A DNA stretch of 64,000 nt from an uncultured Draconibacterium sp. (lineage in GTDB: Bacteria > Bacteroidota > Bacteroidia > Bacteroidales > Prolixibacteraceae): contig NZ_OY781981.1 of the NCBI RefSeq assembly GCF_963677565.1, positions 1,488,001 to 1,552,000 of the forward strand, in the 5' to 3' direction. Position numbers and translations under genes: made by a program. Shown here piece after piece: positions 9,396-17,056 of this stretch (the first letter of the stretch is position 1; every line of letters begins with the position of its first letter). The notes beneath the pieces are model-generated. The model had not been told where the DNA came from, ran no database searches, and saw nothing but the letters and a program-made list of their open reading frames with translations.

Positions 9396-9426
9396 TCCCC
9401 GTGGAAGATTTCTGCGGGGATTTTTT
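9396..9426 (+). terminator. rho-independent terminator of atpD-atpC
   Basis: TCCCCG (9396-9401) pairs with CGGGGA (9415-9420) around a 13-base loop and is followed directly by six T. It lies 27 bases after the atpC stop and closes the two-gene unit. Confidence 0.85.
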
Positions 9427-9479
9427 GTGTCAGCAAATAGAGTTCTCCAAAAAATCAATATCTTCGATACTTCGGAAAA

Positions 9480-10463
9480 ATGAAAGTAAAATTTCTGGTA
9501 ATACGATTTAGTTCAATTGGCGACATTGTTTTAACAACACCTGTTGTTCGCGGATTGAAACAGCAGGTTGATAATGCTGAAGTTCATTTCGTAACCAAAA
9601 AGAAATTTGCTTGTTTGGTAAGTTCCAATCCTTACATCGATAAGGTTCATTTACTTGAGGATAATATTGGTACGCTAATTCACGAATTGGAAAAGGAGGA
9701 TTACGACTATATTATCGATCTTCATAACAATTTCAGAAGCAATAAAATAAAGCGACGGCTAAAAATGCAGTCGTTTGCGGTGAATAAAATCAATTGGGAA
9801 AAGTTTCTGATGATTCGTTTTAAAATGAATCGCCTGCCCAACGTGCATATTGTGGATCGTTATCTAGAAACGGTTTCGGTTTTTGATGTGAAGAATGATC
9901 GCCTCGGGCTTGATTACTTTATCGATGAATCTGCCGCGTTTCAGCAGGGTGATTTGCCCGAAATTTTCAGGAATGGTTACGTGGCTTTTGTAATTGCCGG
10001 AACATATTTCACCAAAAAGCTGCCCGTTCATAAGGTCAGTCAAATTTGTCAGCAAATTCCGTATCCGGTAATTTTACTGGGCGGTAAAAATGAATTCGAT
10101 GAGGGAGAACAGGTATTATCGCAGTCAAAAGGAAATGTGTTAAACTTTGCGGGTAAAATTTCGCTAAACCAATCGGCTTCACTCGTGCGCGATTCGCGCG
10201 TAGTATTGGCGAACGATACGGGGTTAATGCACATTGCAGCAGCTTTTAAAAAGGAGATATTTTCGTTTTGGGGCAACACCATTCCGGAGTTTGGGATGAC
10301 GCCTTACAAGTCGAATGAGTTGTCGGTAATTATGCAGGTTAATGATTTAAAATGCCGCCCGTGCTCAAAACTTGGACATCATAAATGCCCCAAAAAACAT
10401 TTTAAATGTATGGAAGATATTGATGTTCAGAAGGCAATTGATTGGATCAATAAAAATTACTAA
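9480..10463 (+). CDS. glycosyltransferase family 9 (heptosyltransferase-like)
   Basis: The protein has 327 residues. The N-terminal KFLVIRFSSIGDIVLTTPVV is the family 9 signature of ADP-heptose:LPS heptosyltransferases (WaaC/WaaF type). The C-terminal nucleotide-sugar region has ILLGGKNEFDEGE, a NFAGKISL step and VLANDTGLMHIAAA, where the D and H are family hallmarks. It probably adds a sugar to lipid A core or another surface glycolipid at the inner face of the cytoplasmic membrane. The C-terminus carries a cysteine cluster (CRPCSKLGHHKC, then CM) that recurs in Bacteroidota members and may bind a metal. A TATCTTCG at 9459-9466 could be its -7 box, giving a very short leader. The exact sugar is not predictable. 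Confidence 0.9.
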   Translation: MKVKFLVIRFSSIGDIVLTTPVVRGLKQQVDNAEVHFVTKKKFACLVSSNPYIDKVHLLEDNIGTLIHELEKEDYDYIIDLHNNFRSNKIKRRLKMQSFAVNKINWEKFLMIRFKMNRLPNVHIVDRYLETVSVFDVKNDRLGLDYFIDESAAFQQGDLPEIFRNGYVAFVIAGTYFTKKLPVHKVSQICQQIPYPVILLGGKNEFDEGEQVLSQSKGNVLNFAGKISLNQSASLVRDSRVVLANDTGLMHIAAAFKKEIFSFWGNTIPEFGMTPYKSNELSVIMQVNDLKCRPCSKLGHHKCPKKHFKCMEDIDVQKAIDWINKNY

Positions 10464-10553
10464 TCCTTACATTGCTGTTGCTTTTTCCGGGTTAGAAATT
10501 AATTGGTATTTTCCATTTCTTTCTGTGTTGTTCAATAAAAAAATCATAATAAA

Positions 10554-12158
10554 ATGAAACGTCGTTCCTTTTTTAAAACAACCGCTCTTGGTGGTTCTGT
10601 GGTGGCTTTAAGTGGTGTTACTGCATGTGTTCAAGATTCTGATGTCCAGTCGGTAGTTAATCTGGAGGCCTTTGATTTAAATGAAATGTCGGCTTTAGCA
10701 CTTCAGCAAAAAATGGAAGCCGGAGAACTAACAGCCGAAAGTATTTGTAAAAAATACCTCGATCGAATTGCGCTGGTTGATCCGCATTTAAAAGCGGTAA
10801 TCGAACTAAATCCTGATGCATTGGATATTGCCAAAAAACTGGATGAGGAACGCCAAAACGGAAAAGTTCGCGGTCCGCTGCACGGAATTCCGGTGATGAT
10901 TAAAGATAATATTGATACGGGAGATAAAATGCAAACCACTGCCGGATCGCTCGGGCTGGAAGGGAATGTCGTGGAAAGCGATGCATTTATCGTAAAAAAA
11001 TTACGCGACGCCGGGGCTGTGCTATTGGGAAAGACAAACCTGAGCGAGTGGGCAAATTTCCGCTCTACCAATTCATCAAGTGGCTGGAGCGGGCGAGGCG
11101 GGCAGGTACGAAATCCGTTTTGTCTCGATCGTAGTCCGTGTGGTTCGAGTTCTGGTACTGGTGCCGCTGTTTCTGGAAATCTCTGCACCATTGGAATCGG
11201 TACCGAAACAAATGGTTCAATTGTTTGCCCATCGGGAATAAATGGTGTTGTAGGCATTAAACCAACATTGGGAACATGGAGCCGACAGGGAATTATTCCT
11301 ATTGCACACAGCCAGGATACTGCCGGACCAATGGCGCGCAATGTTACTGATGCTGCAATTCTGCTTGGCGCTTTAGCCGGGTTTGATTCCAGCGATGCAG
11401 AAACGCATTTGGAGCGAGGGAAAATTTACGATGATTATACTTCTTTTTTAAAACCTGATGGGTTAAAAGGAAAACGGATTGGTATTGCTTCACAAATGGT
11501 TCCTTCCAATGAGAAGGTGAAGACTTTGTTTATTGAAGCGGTTCAAAGCATGCAGAAAGAAGGGATAGAACTGTTAGAGGATATGGAATTTGAAACGAAC
11601 CGCAAATGGGGAAATCCTTCGTACGAAGTATTGTTATATGAGTTTAAAGCCGATTTAAATAAATACCTGGAAGAGCATCCTTCGGCACCAAGAAAATCGC
11701 TGGCAGAATTAATAGAGTTTAACAAGGCGAATGCGGATAAAGAGATGCCATGGTTTGGGCAGGAGATTTTTGAAGCGGCACAGGAAAAGGGTGATTTAAA
11801 TTCGGAAGAATATTTGCAGGCACTGGCAGACTCGAAACGTTTTGCTGGCAAAGAAGGTATTGACGCTATGATGGATGCCAATAATCTTGATGCGATTATC
11901 GCCCCAACCAACGGCCCGACATGGAGTATCGATTGGGTAAATGGCGATAGTTTTACCGGGGGCAGTTCGTCGCCGGCTGCTATTTCCGGCTATCCGAATA
12001 TTACAGTGCCCATGGGTTTTGTTGATGGACTTCCGATTGGGCTTTCATTTTTTGGTCGTGCCTGGAGCGAGCCTGTTTTGCTTGAGATTGCTTATGCTTT
12101 CGAGCAGACGACAAAACACCGCAAAGCACCGGATTTTAAAAAATCGCTGATGGGGTAA
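10554..12158 (+). CDS. amidase-signature hydrolase, probable Tat-exported lipoprotein
   Basis: The protein has 534 residues. The amidase signature family uses a Ser-cisSer-Lys triad. The lysine is in PVMIKDNIDTG (about residue 115), the cis-serine in CGSSSGTGAAVSG (about 197), and the nucleophile in ETNGSIVCPSG (about 221). The N-terminus MKRRSFFKTTALGGSVVALS has a twin-arginine motif, and VTAC at about residues 22-25 fits a lipobox, so it is probably a folded lipoprotein exported by Tat. Relatives include peptide amidases and amidases paralogous to GatA. A GatA role is unlikely because no gatB or gatC is adjacent and the protein appears exported. The substrate is unknown; amides of amino acids or peptides are typical. 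Confidence 0.9.
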   Translation: MKRRSFFKTTALGGSVVALSGVTACVQDSDVQSVVNLEAFDLNEMSALALQQKMEAGELTAESICKKYLDRIALVDPHLKAVIELNPDALDIAKKLDEERQNGKVRGPLHGIPVMIKDNIDTGDKMQTTAGSLGLEGNVVESDAFIVKKLRDAGAVLLGKTNLSEWANFRSTNSSSGWSGRGGQVRNPFCLDRSPCGSSSGTGAAVSGNLCTIGIGTETNGSIVCPSGINGVVGIKPTLGTWSRQGIIPIAHSQDTAGPMARNVTDAAILLGALAGFDSSDAETHLERGKIYDDYTSFLKPDGLKGKRIGIASQMVPSNEKVKTLFIEAVQSMQKEGIELLEDMEFETNRKWGNPSYEVLLYEFKADLNKYLEEHPSAPRKSLAELIEFNKANADKEMPWFGQEIFEAAQEKGDLNSEEYLQALADSKRFAGKEGIDAMMDANNLDAIIAPTNGPTWSIDWVNGDSFTGGSSSPAAISGYPNITVPMGFVDGLPIGLSFFGRAWSEPVLLEIAYAFEQTTKHRKAPDFKKSLMG

Positions 12159-12242
12159 AACTCTTCGTCAAATTTGTTGTTTAAGAAGTCTCTCAGAAAA
12201 AAGACAAAGAAAAGGATTAAAGTGACGTAAAAATTTTTGCGT

Positions 12243-12250
12243 TATCTTTG
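12243..12250 (+). promoter_or_regulatory. -7 box of rlmN promoter
   Basis: TATCTTTG matches TAnnTTTG exactly and is followed by GC, as is common in Bacteroidota. The start of transcription would be near 12257, ten bases before the ATG at 12267. No clear -33 TTG is present. The box lies downstream of an alternative TTG start at 12237, which argues against that start. Confidence 0.6.
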
Positions 12251-12266
12251 CAGCAAATTTACAGGT

Positions 12267-13286
12267 ATGAAGGAGCGGTTATTCGAGAAAACATTAGGAG
12301 AACTACAGGAGTTGGTTGTTGAGTTGGGCTTGCCAAAATTTACGGCAAAGCAAATCACTGATTGGCTGTATAAAAAGCAAATCAGCTCGATTGATGAGAT
12401 GACCAATCTTTCGAAAAAAGCCCGTGAATTGCTGAACGAGCGTTTTGTATTTGGTTTAACTCCTTATACAAAAGTAAGTGCCAGTATTGATGGTACCCGA
12501 AAATATTTGTTTCCGACAATACAGGATAAATTTATTGAAACCGCCATGATTCCGGAGCGTGACCGTAAAACTGTTTGTGTGAGCTCGCAGGTGGGATGTA
12601 AAATGGGTTGCTTGTTTTGTTTCACTGCCAAACAAGGTTTTCAGGGGCAACTTTCGGCCGGCGAAATCATCAATCAAATAAAAAGTATCGATGAGGTGGA
12701 AGAGGTAAGCAACATTGTTTACATGGGAATGGGCGAACCATTTGATAACCTCGATGAGGTTTTGAAAAGCCTTGAAATCCTAACTTCCGAGTGGGGATTT
12801 GCCATGAGTCCGCGCCGGATAACAGTTTCAACGATCGGTATTATTCCCGGGATGTTGACTTTTCTAGAAAAAAGTGAAGCACACCTGGCAGTGAGTTTAC
12901 ACACTCCTTTCCACGAAGAGCGTCAGAAAATTATGCCGGTTCAAGTGGCTTATCCGATTGAGGAAGTGGTTGAAGAAATTAAAAGCTGGGACTTTGGCCG
13001 CCAGCGTCGCGTATCTTTCGAGTACATTTTGTTTGAGGATCTGAATGATTCAGACGAACATGTTAATGAGTTGGCCCGTTTGTTAAGTGGATTAAAATGC
13101 CGCATCAATCTCATCCGTTTTCATCCGGTACCGGGAACGCCATTAAAAAGTCCGGGAGAAAAAACCATTCAGCGTTTTAAAGATGCTTTGAATAACAAGG
13201 GAATTCTTACCACTATTCGTGCTTCGCGTGGTCAGGATATTTATGCTGCTTGTGGTTTGCTGTCAACCAAAGAATTGGTGAAGTAA
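12267..13286 (+). CDS. rlmN: dual-specificity 23S rRNA / tRNA adenine-C2 methyltransferase RlmN
   Basis: The protein has 339 residues from ATG 12267. It is a radical SAM enzyme that methylates C2 of A2503 in 23S rRNA and A37 in some tRNAs. The iron-sulfur motif CKMGCLFC places cysteines at 111, 115 and 118. The second catalytic cysteine lies in YAACGLLS (Cys329). The N-terminal accessory domain starts MKERLFEKTLGEL. GMGEPFDNLDEV and SPRRITVSTIGIIPGM are further family landmarks. The ORF can be extended to TTG 12237, but that reading would include the promoter box. It converges on the MBL-fold gene, with a hairpin between them. Confidence 0.95.
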   Translation: MKERLFEKTLGELQELVVELGLPKFTAKQITDWLYKKQISSIDEMTNLSKKARELLNERFVFGLTPYTKVSASIDGTRKYLFPTIQDKFIETAMIPERDRKTVCVSSQVGCKMGCLFCFTAKQGFQGQLSAGEIINQIKSIDEVEEVSNIVYMGMGEPFDNLDEVLKSLEILTSEWGFAMSPRRITVSTIGIIPGMLTFLEKSEAHLAVSLHTPFHEERQKIMPVQVAYPIEEVVEEIKSWDFGRQRRVSFEYILFEDLNDSDEHVNELARLLSGLKCRINLIRFHPVPGTPLKSPGEKTIQRFKDALNNKGILTTIRASRGQDIYAACGLLSTKELVK

Positions 13287-13339
13287 TCGAACGCTGATAA
13301 CACAGATTGAATAGGTTCTCACCGAAAACGAAGATAGAA

Positions 13340-13370
13340 AATGGTGTTTTGAGTTGAGCGAAACGCCATT
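13340..13370. terminator. hairpin between convergent genes, possible weak terminator
   Basis: AATGGTGTTT (13340-13349) pairs with AAACGCCATT (13361-13370), with one G-T pair and an 11-base loop. It overlaps the stop codon of the minus-strand gene (13369-13371). On the minus strand only four T follow, and on the plus strand none, so termination would be weak. It could instead be a diverged intergenic palindrome. Confidence 0.4.
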
Positions 13371-14205
13371 AAAGCAATTCATCCAATCTTAATTTCTCTT
13401 TCAGTTGCACACCTTTTTCTGTTTCATGTACAGAGGCACATTCGGTGTAGTAATCGTGCTCAAAGAATAAAATGTAATTCTTGTCGGCAGCTTCTTTCAG
13501 AAATTCTCCCTTTTCTTCCATTACTTTCACTGGGTCAAGATCGTAAGCCGAAATCCATAACACCGGTAAATTTGCGGCTGTTGTAAACAAATCGGAAGTA
13601 TAAACAAAGGCATGTTTTTCGGTGTGCAGTATTGGCAGCATTTGTCCGGGTGTGTGGCCATCGAACATTTTTATTTCAAAGCCGGGAAGCCATTCACCTT
13701 CCTCTTCAATTAACTGAAGTTTCCTCGATTCCATCATAAAATCCAACACCGGGCGATGATAAGCTGCCCGTTCTCTGGGGTTGGAAATTTTGGCATGTTC
13801 CCACTGTGTTTTGCTGCTCCACAAAGTGGCATTAGGAAAAACTAATTCCAATTTCCCGTTAACATTTTTAACCGCCCCGGTGCAGTGATCCCAGTGAAGG
13901 TGCGTAAAAAACACATCGGTAATATCAGTGGTTGAATAACCTTTCGATGCCAATGATTTTTCCAGTTCATCAACCGAGGTCACACCATTGTTTTTAAGGT
14001 GTTTTTCGGGGTAATGATTTCCAATTCCTGCCTCTATAAGTATTTTTCGATCACCAATTTCAACCAACAAGCAACGCAAGGTTAGTTGCGTAAAATTATC
14101 GTCGCTACATGGGTATACTTTGTTCCACAATACTTTTGGGATGGCGCCGAAAAGCGCTCCTCCATCGCAATGAAAATGACCGGCAGATATCGGAATTAGC
14201 TTCAT
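13369..14205 (-). CDS. MBL-fold metallo-hydrolase
   Basis: The protein has 278 residues with an ATG start and no signal peptide. The zinc motif THLHWDH gives H102, H104, D106 and H107. Further ligands are expected in FDGHTPGQM (about 190) and FFEHDYY near the C-terminus. The layout matches the cytoplasmic group that includes N-acyl homoserine lactone lactonases and related hydrolases. In this fold two zinc ions activate water to attack a lactone, thioester or phosphoester. The substrate cannot be told from the sequence. The DUF3810 gene lies 90 bases upstream on the same strand. Confidence 0.85.
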   Translation of the reverse strand: MKLIPISAGHFHCDGGALFGAIPKVLWNKVYPCSDDNFTQLTLRCLLVEIGDRKILIEAGIGNHYPEKHLKNNGVTSVDELEKSLASKGYSTTDITDVFFTHLHWDHCTGAVKNVNGKLELVFPNATLWSSKTQWEHAKISNPRERAAYHRPVLDFMMESRKLQLIEEEGEWLPGFEIKMFDGHTPGQMLPILHTEKHAFVYTSDLFTTAANLPVLWISAYDLDPVKVMEEKGEFLKEAADKNYILFFEHDYYTECASVHETEKGVQLKEKLRLDELL

Positions 14206-14295
14206 ATTAAAAGTTTGATGTCGGAAGTTTGAAGCACGAAGTTTTCGTTGTCAACCTTGTCCAACATTTGTTATTCGCTGTAAAAGTAAATGATT

Positions 14296-15372
14296 TTAAT
14301 GGGGAGCAAGATGGTAACGTTGCTGAAAAGCAGAATCTAACGAAAAGTTCATAACATGATCAACAACGCCCGTGTAATCTTTAATTCCCGATTTAATGTT
14401 ATTGTGTTTCAGATATGCATCATTGATTTTGGAGGCTGTTTTGTCCATTGTTGCATTGCGTAATTTATTCCAGTGTTCACGTACGATTCTTATGTCTGCT
14501 TTTACTTCCGGCGAAATTTGTTCTACTAACGATTTGTATTCTTCCAAACCGTAGGCCTGTCGCATAAAATGAAGCAAAATGAAAACATTGGCTGAATACC
14601 TGATTTGCTTTGACGAACTGTTTGAGCAAACCAACCACGAGTAAAAATTTGCTTCGGCCTCGCTTGTTACCCCCAGCTGATGTGCTTTTTCGTGTGCCAG
14701 TACAAAAGGATATTCGATGGGTAAAACCATTTTGTTTACATGCACTTCGTTAAAGAATGGACCGAAATAACCCGTGATACCAGATTTTGAATAGAAGTTG
14801 CTAAAGGTGATTTTTTTGTCGTTGCGTTTTCCCATTGGGTAATCAAAATGTAATACAGGAGCCAGTTGTTGGTACGATTCCTCAATTAAACGGGCGGTTT
14901 CAGCTTTATCAATCGAATCAAAATCACAATGTAACTGGTTTAGTTCTGCTACATATTGGTAAATGAATTGCACAAACTCTTCGGTGTTGGGTTCCCGGTC
15001 TGTAATGCCAAGACGATCCTGTAATGGTGACCGGAAATAGTTGAAACCCCAAAGCAGGTAAAAAAGAATATAGGATGATGCAAGGAGGTTGATTAAAAAT
15101 TTTCCGGCAGCTTTCCATTTTAATCTTTTGGTGAATATTAGAACAAGCAGAATGAAGGGAATCAATAGTAAAAAAACATAAAAAAGATCATCGAGCGAAA
15201 AAGGAAATATGGCGGATATGTTTGAAAGCAGCGAGGCGATTAATGGGTAAACTTTTTGTGCATACCACTTTTCAACAAATTCGGCACGTTGTCTTAGAAA
15301 AAGCGTAAGTACAAAAACAAGTGCTGAAAAGGCGGGTAAAATCAGCCAGTTATATTTTGAGTTTTGTTTCAA
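14296..15372 (-). CDS. DUF3810 domain membrane protein, probable zinc metalloprotease-like
   Basis: The protein has 358 residues from TTG 15372. An earlier TTG at 15399 is part of a perfect -7 promoter box (TATTTTTG, minus strand), so the later TTG is preferred. It is preceded by a purine-rich stretch, and the protein then begins MKQNSKYNWLILPAF. Three hydrophobic segments occupy roughly the first 110 residues. The remaining soluble domain contains LAHEKAHQLG, an HExxH-type zinc-binding motif, followed by EAEANFYSW, the usual DUF3810 pattern. The family is common in Bacteroidota and Firmicutes. Its function is not established; membrane-anchored peptidase activity is an inference from the motif. 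Confidence 0.82.
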   Translation of the reverse strand: MKQNSKYNWLILPAFSALVFVLTLFLRQRAEFVEKWYAQKVYPLIASLLSNISAIFPFSLDDLFYVFLLLIPFILLVLIFTKRLKWKAAGKFLINLLASSYILFYLLWGFNYFRSPLQDRLGITDREPNTEEFVQFIYQYVAELNQLHCDFDSIDKAETARLIEESYQQLAPVLHFDYPMGKRNDKKITFSNFYSKSGITGYFGPFFNEVHVNKMVLPIEYPFVLAHEKAHQLGVTSEAEANFYSWLVCSNSSSKQIRYSANVFILLHFMRQAYGLEEYKSLVEQISPEVKADIRIVREHWNKLRNATMDKTASKINDAYLKHNNIKSGIKDYTGVVDHVMNFSLDSAFQQRYHLAPH

Positions 15373-15396
15373 CTTTTTTCCGGTAAATATACAAGA

Positions 15397-15404
15397 CAAA
15401 AATA
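15397..15404 (-). promoter_or_regulatory. -7 box for the DUF3810 gene
   Basis: On the minus strand the bases read TATTTTTG, a perfect TAnnTTTG. The nearest upstream TTG is about 26 bases away, slightly too far. The box overlaps the alternative start TTG 15399 and supports initiation at 15372. Confidence 0.5.
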
Positions 15405-15444
15405 AAAAGGCTAAAGTTTATTTTTTGTTGCAATTCGAATTCTT

Positions 15445-15479
15445 TTTGATTCAAAATAGTCGATAATAAAATACATTTG
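15445..15479 (+). promoter_or_regulatory. promoter of the M19 dipeptidase gene
   Basis: TTTG at 15445-15448, a 23-base spacer and TACATTTG at 15472-15479 fit the Bacteroidota consensus at the long end of its spacing. Transcription would start near 15486, about 29 bases before the ATG at 15515. It is divergent from the DUF3810 promoter. Confidence 0.6.
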
Positions 15480-15514
15480 TTAATATTGTTTTCAGTTTGT
15501 AAACAAAAAAATTA

Positions 15515-16732
15515 ATGATGATTAAGGTATATTCTTTTTTGCTAATGGTTGGGGGGCTGTTGGCAGGTTTTAATGGATTTTCTGAAGGAAAAGATGGAAA
15601 GGCAATGGAAATACATAAACGCGTAATAACAATTGATACGCACTGTGATACACCGATGGGATTGGTTCAGGGCAATTTAGATGTTGGTAAAAGAAATGAA
15701 GCTCCGGGTAGTTTAGTCGACTTTCCAAGAATGGAAGAAGGCGGCCTGGATGCCATCTTTTTTGCGGCATTCACCAGTCAGCGAACACGTACCGAAGAGA
15801 ATACGCAGAACGCATACGAATTGGCCAACCAGATGATTGATAAAACTTACGAAGTATGCAAAAAGTACAATAATATGGCCGAAGTGGCAACGACACCTGA
15901 AGATGTTGTTCGCCTGGAAAAAGAAGGTAAACGTGCCATTTATATCGGAATGGAGAATGGTTTTCCTATCGGGCAGGAACTCGATAGAGTTGAAGAATTC
16001 TATAACAAAGGTGTTCGTTACATCACACTTTGTCACTCGTCGAACAACGATATTTGCGATTCATCAACCGACAGAAACGGGCCGGAATTTGATGGTCTGA
16101 GTCCGTTTGGTAAACAAGTTGTGAAAGAGATGAATCGTCTCGGAATGTTAATCGATGTATCACATATTTCAGATAAATCTTTTTACGATGTGATAGAATT
16201 GAGCGAGGTACCTGTTTTTGCGTCACATTCGAGTGTACGTGCCATTGCCCATCATAACAGAAACATGACAGACGATATGATTAAAGCACTTGCTAAAAAG
16301 GGTGGTATTATTCAAATCTGTTTGCTTGATAGTTACATTAAAGATCCTGATACAACCACAGTTCGTTACCGGAAAGAACAGGAAATACGAAAGATGTTTA
16401 ATACCGAGTGGGGAAAGATGTCAGAACAGGAGAGAAACGAGAGGAGAAAATTATTCAATGAACTTAATGAAAAATATCCGAAGCAATTACCAACTGTTGC
16501 CGACTGTGTAGATCATATCGACCACGTAAAAAACCTCGTGGGAATTGATTATGTGGGTATTGGTTCGGACTTTGATGGTGGTGGCGGATTAGCTGATTGC
16601 GCCGATGTGAGTCAAATGCCAAATATTACTGCAGAAATGCTGAAACGCGGATACACCGAGGAAGAGATTGCAAAGGTTTGGGGTGGTAATTTTCTGCGGG
16701 TATTTGCTGAAGTGGTAGAGAATAAGCAATAA
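15515..16732 (+). CDS. membrane dipeptidase, peptidase family M19
   Basis: The protein has 405 residues. The N-terminus MMIKVYSFLLMVGGLLAGF is a signal peptide, so the enzyme is likely periplasmic or surface-attached. M19 renal dipeptidase-like enzymes use two zinc ions to cut dipeptides, including D-amino acid forms. Visible ligands are the H and D of TIDTHCDTP, the E of YIGMENGFPIG, and the histidines of ASHSSVRAIAHHNRNM. VGIGSDFDGGGG carries the substrate-binding aspartate. The C-terminus (VWGGNFLRVF) is the family consensus. It has its own promoter and a strong terminator, so it is a single-gene unit. A role in peptide scavenging or wall-peptide turnover is inferred. Confidence 0.93.
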   Translation: MMIKVYSFLLMVGGLLAGFNGFSEGKDGKAMEIHKRVITIDTHCDTPMGLVQGNLDVGKRNEAPGSLVDFPRMEEGGLDAIFFAAFTSQRTRTEENTQNAYELANQMIDKTYEVCKKYNNMAEVATTPEDVVRLEKEGKRAIYIGMENGFPIGQELDRVEEFYNKGVRYITLCHSSNNDICDSSTDRNGPEFDGLSPFGKQVVKEMNRLGMLIDVSHISDKSFYDVIELSEVPVFASHSSVRAIAHHNRNMTDDMIKALAKKGGIIQICLLDSYIKDPDTTTVRYRKEQEIRKMFNTEWGKMSEQERNERRKLFNELNEKYPKQLPTVADCVDHIDHVKNLVGIDYVGIGSDFDGGGGLADCADVSQMPNITAEMLKRGYTEEEIAKVWGGNFLRVFAEVVENKQ

Positions 16733-16788
16733 TTGCTTTTTTGCGAGGTACAATAACTCGTAACTTCAAATCGTTTATAAAGGTCTGA

Positions 16789-16838
16789 AAGATCCGATCC
16801 GTAGGGTAAAAACCTGAATACGGGTCGGATCTTTTTTG
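16789..16838 (+). terminator. strong rho-independent terminator after the dipeptidase gene
   Basis: AAGATCCGATCC (16789-16800) pairs with GGGTCGGATCTT (16822-16833), giving a 12-base stem with one G-T pair. A GTA/TAC pairing continues inside. A run of six T (16832-16837) closes it. It isolates the dipeptidase from the giant gene downstream. Confidence 0.9.
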
Positions 16839-16921
16839 TTCATGAAAAAAGCTAAAGTTTGAAAAGTTCAATTCTAAATAATAGGCATTAATAGTGAAAC
16901 CCACTCAATAAACGGGATTTA

Positions 16922-16952
16922 TTGCTAATGAAATAATTTTAAGGTACTTTTG
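16922..16952 (+). promoter_or_regulatory. promoter candidate P1 of giant exoprotein gene 1
   Basis: TTG 16922-16924, a 20-base spacer and TACTTTTG 16945-16952 match the Bacteroidota consensus fully. Transcription would start near 16959, leaving a leader of about 100 bases before the giant gene. Confidence 0.65.
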
Positions 16953-16980
16953 GGGTGAATGTTAAGCTAAAAATAGTTTG
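16950..16980 (+). promoter_or_regulatory. weaker overlapping promoter candidate P2 of giant gene 1
   Basis: The TTG at the end of the P1 -7 box (16950-16952) lies 21 bases ahead of TAGTTTG (16974-16980). That box is one base short of the TAnnTTTG consensus. A similar TAGTTTGC stands upstream of the porP-like gene. Confidence 0.3.
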
Positions 16981-17056
16981 TTTCAGGAGATAGTTGTGGT
17001 TTAAGTTGACGCTGCTTAAAACACAATTCCGGTAACAAAATAGACCCTAAAAAGTA

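Noticed and set aside
13340..13370. Hairpin as a strong terminator for rlmN
   Set aside because: No T run follows on the rlmN strand, so only a weak or minus-strand role is kept, at low confidence.
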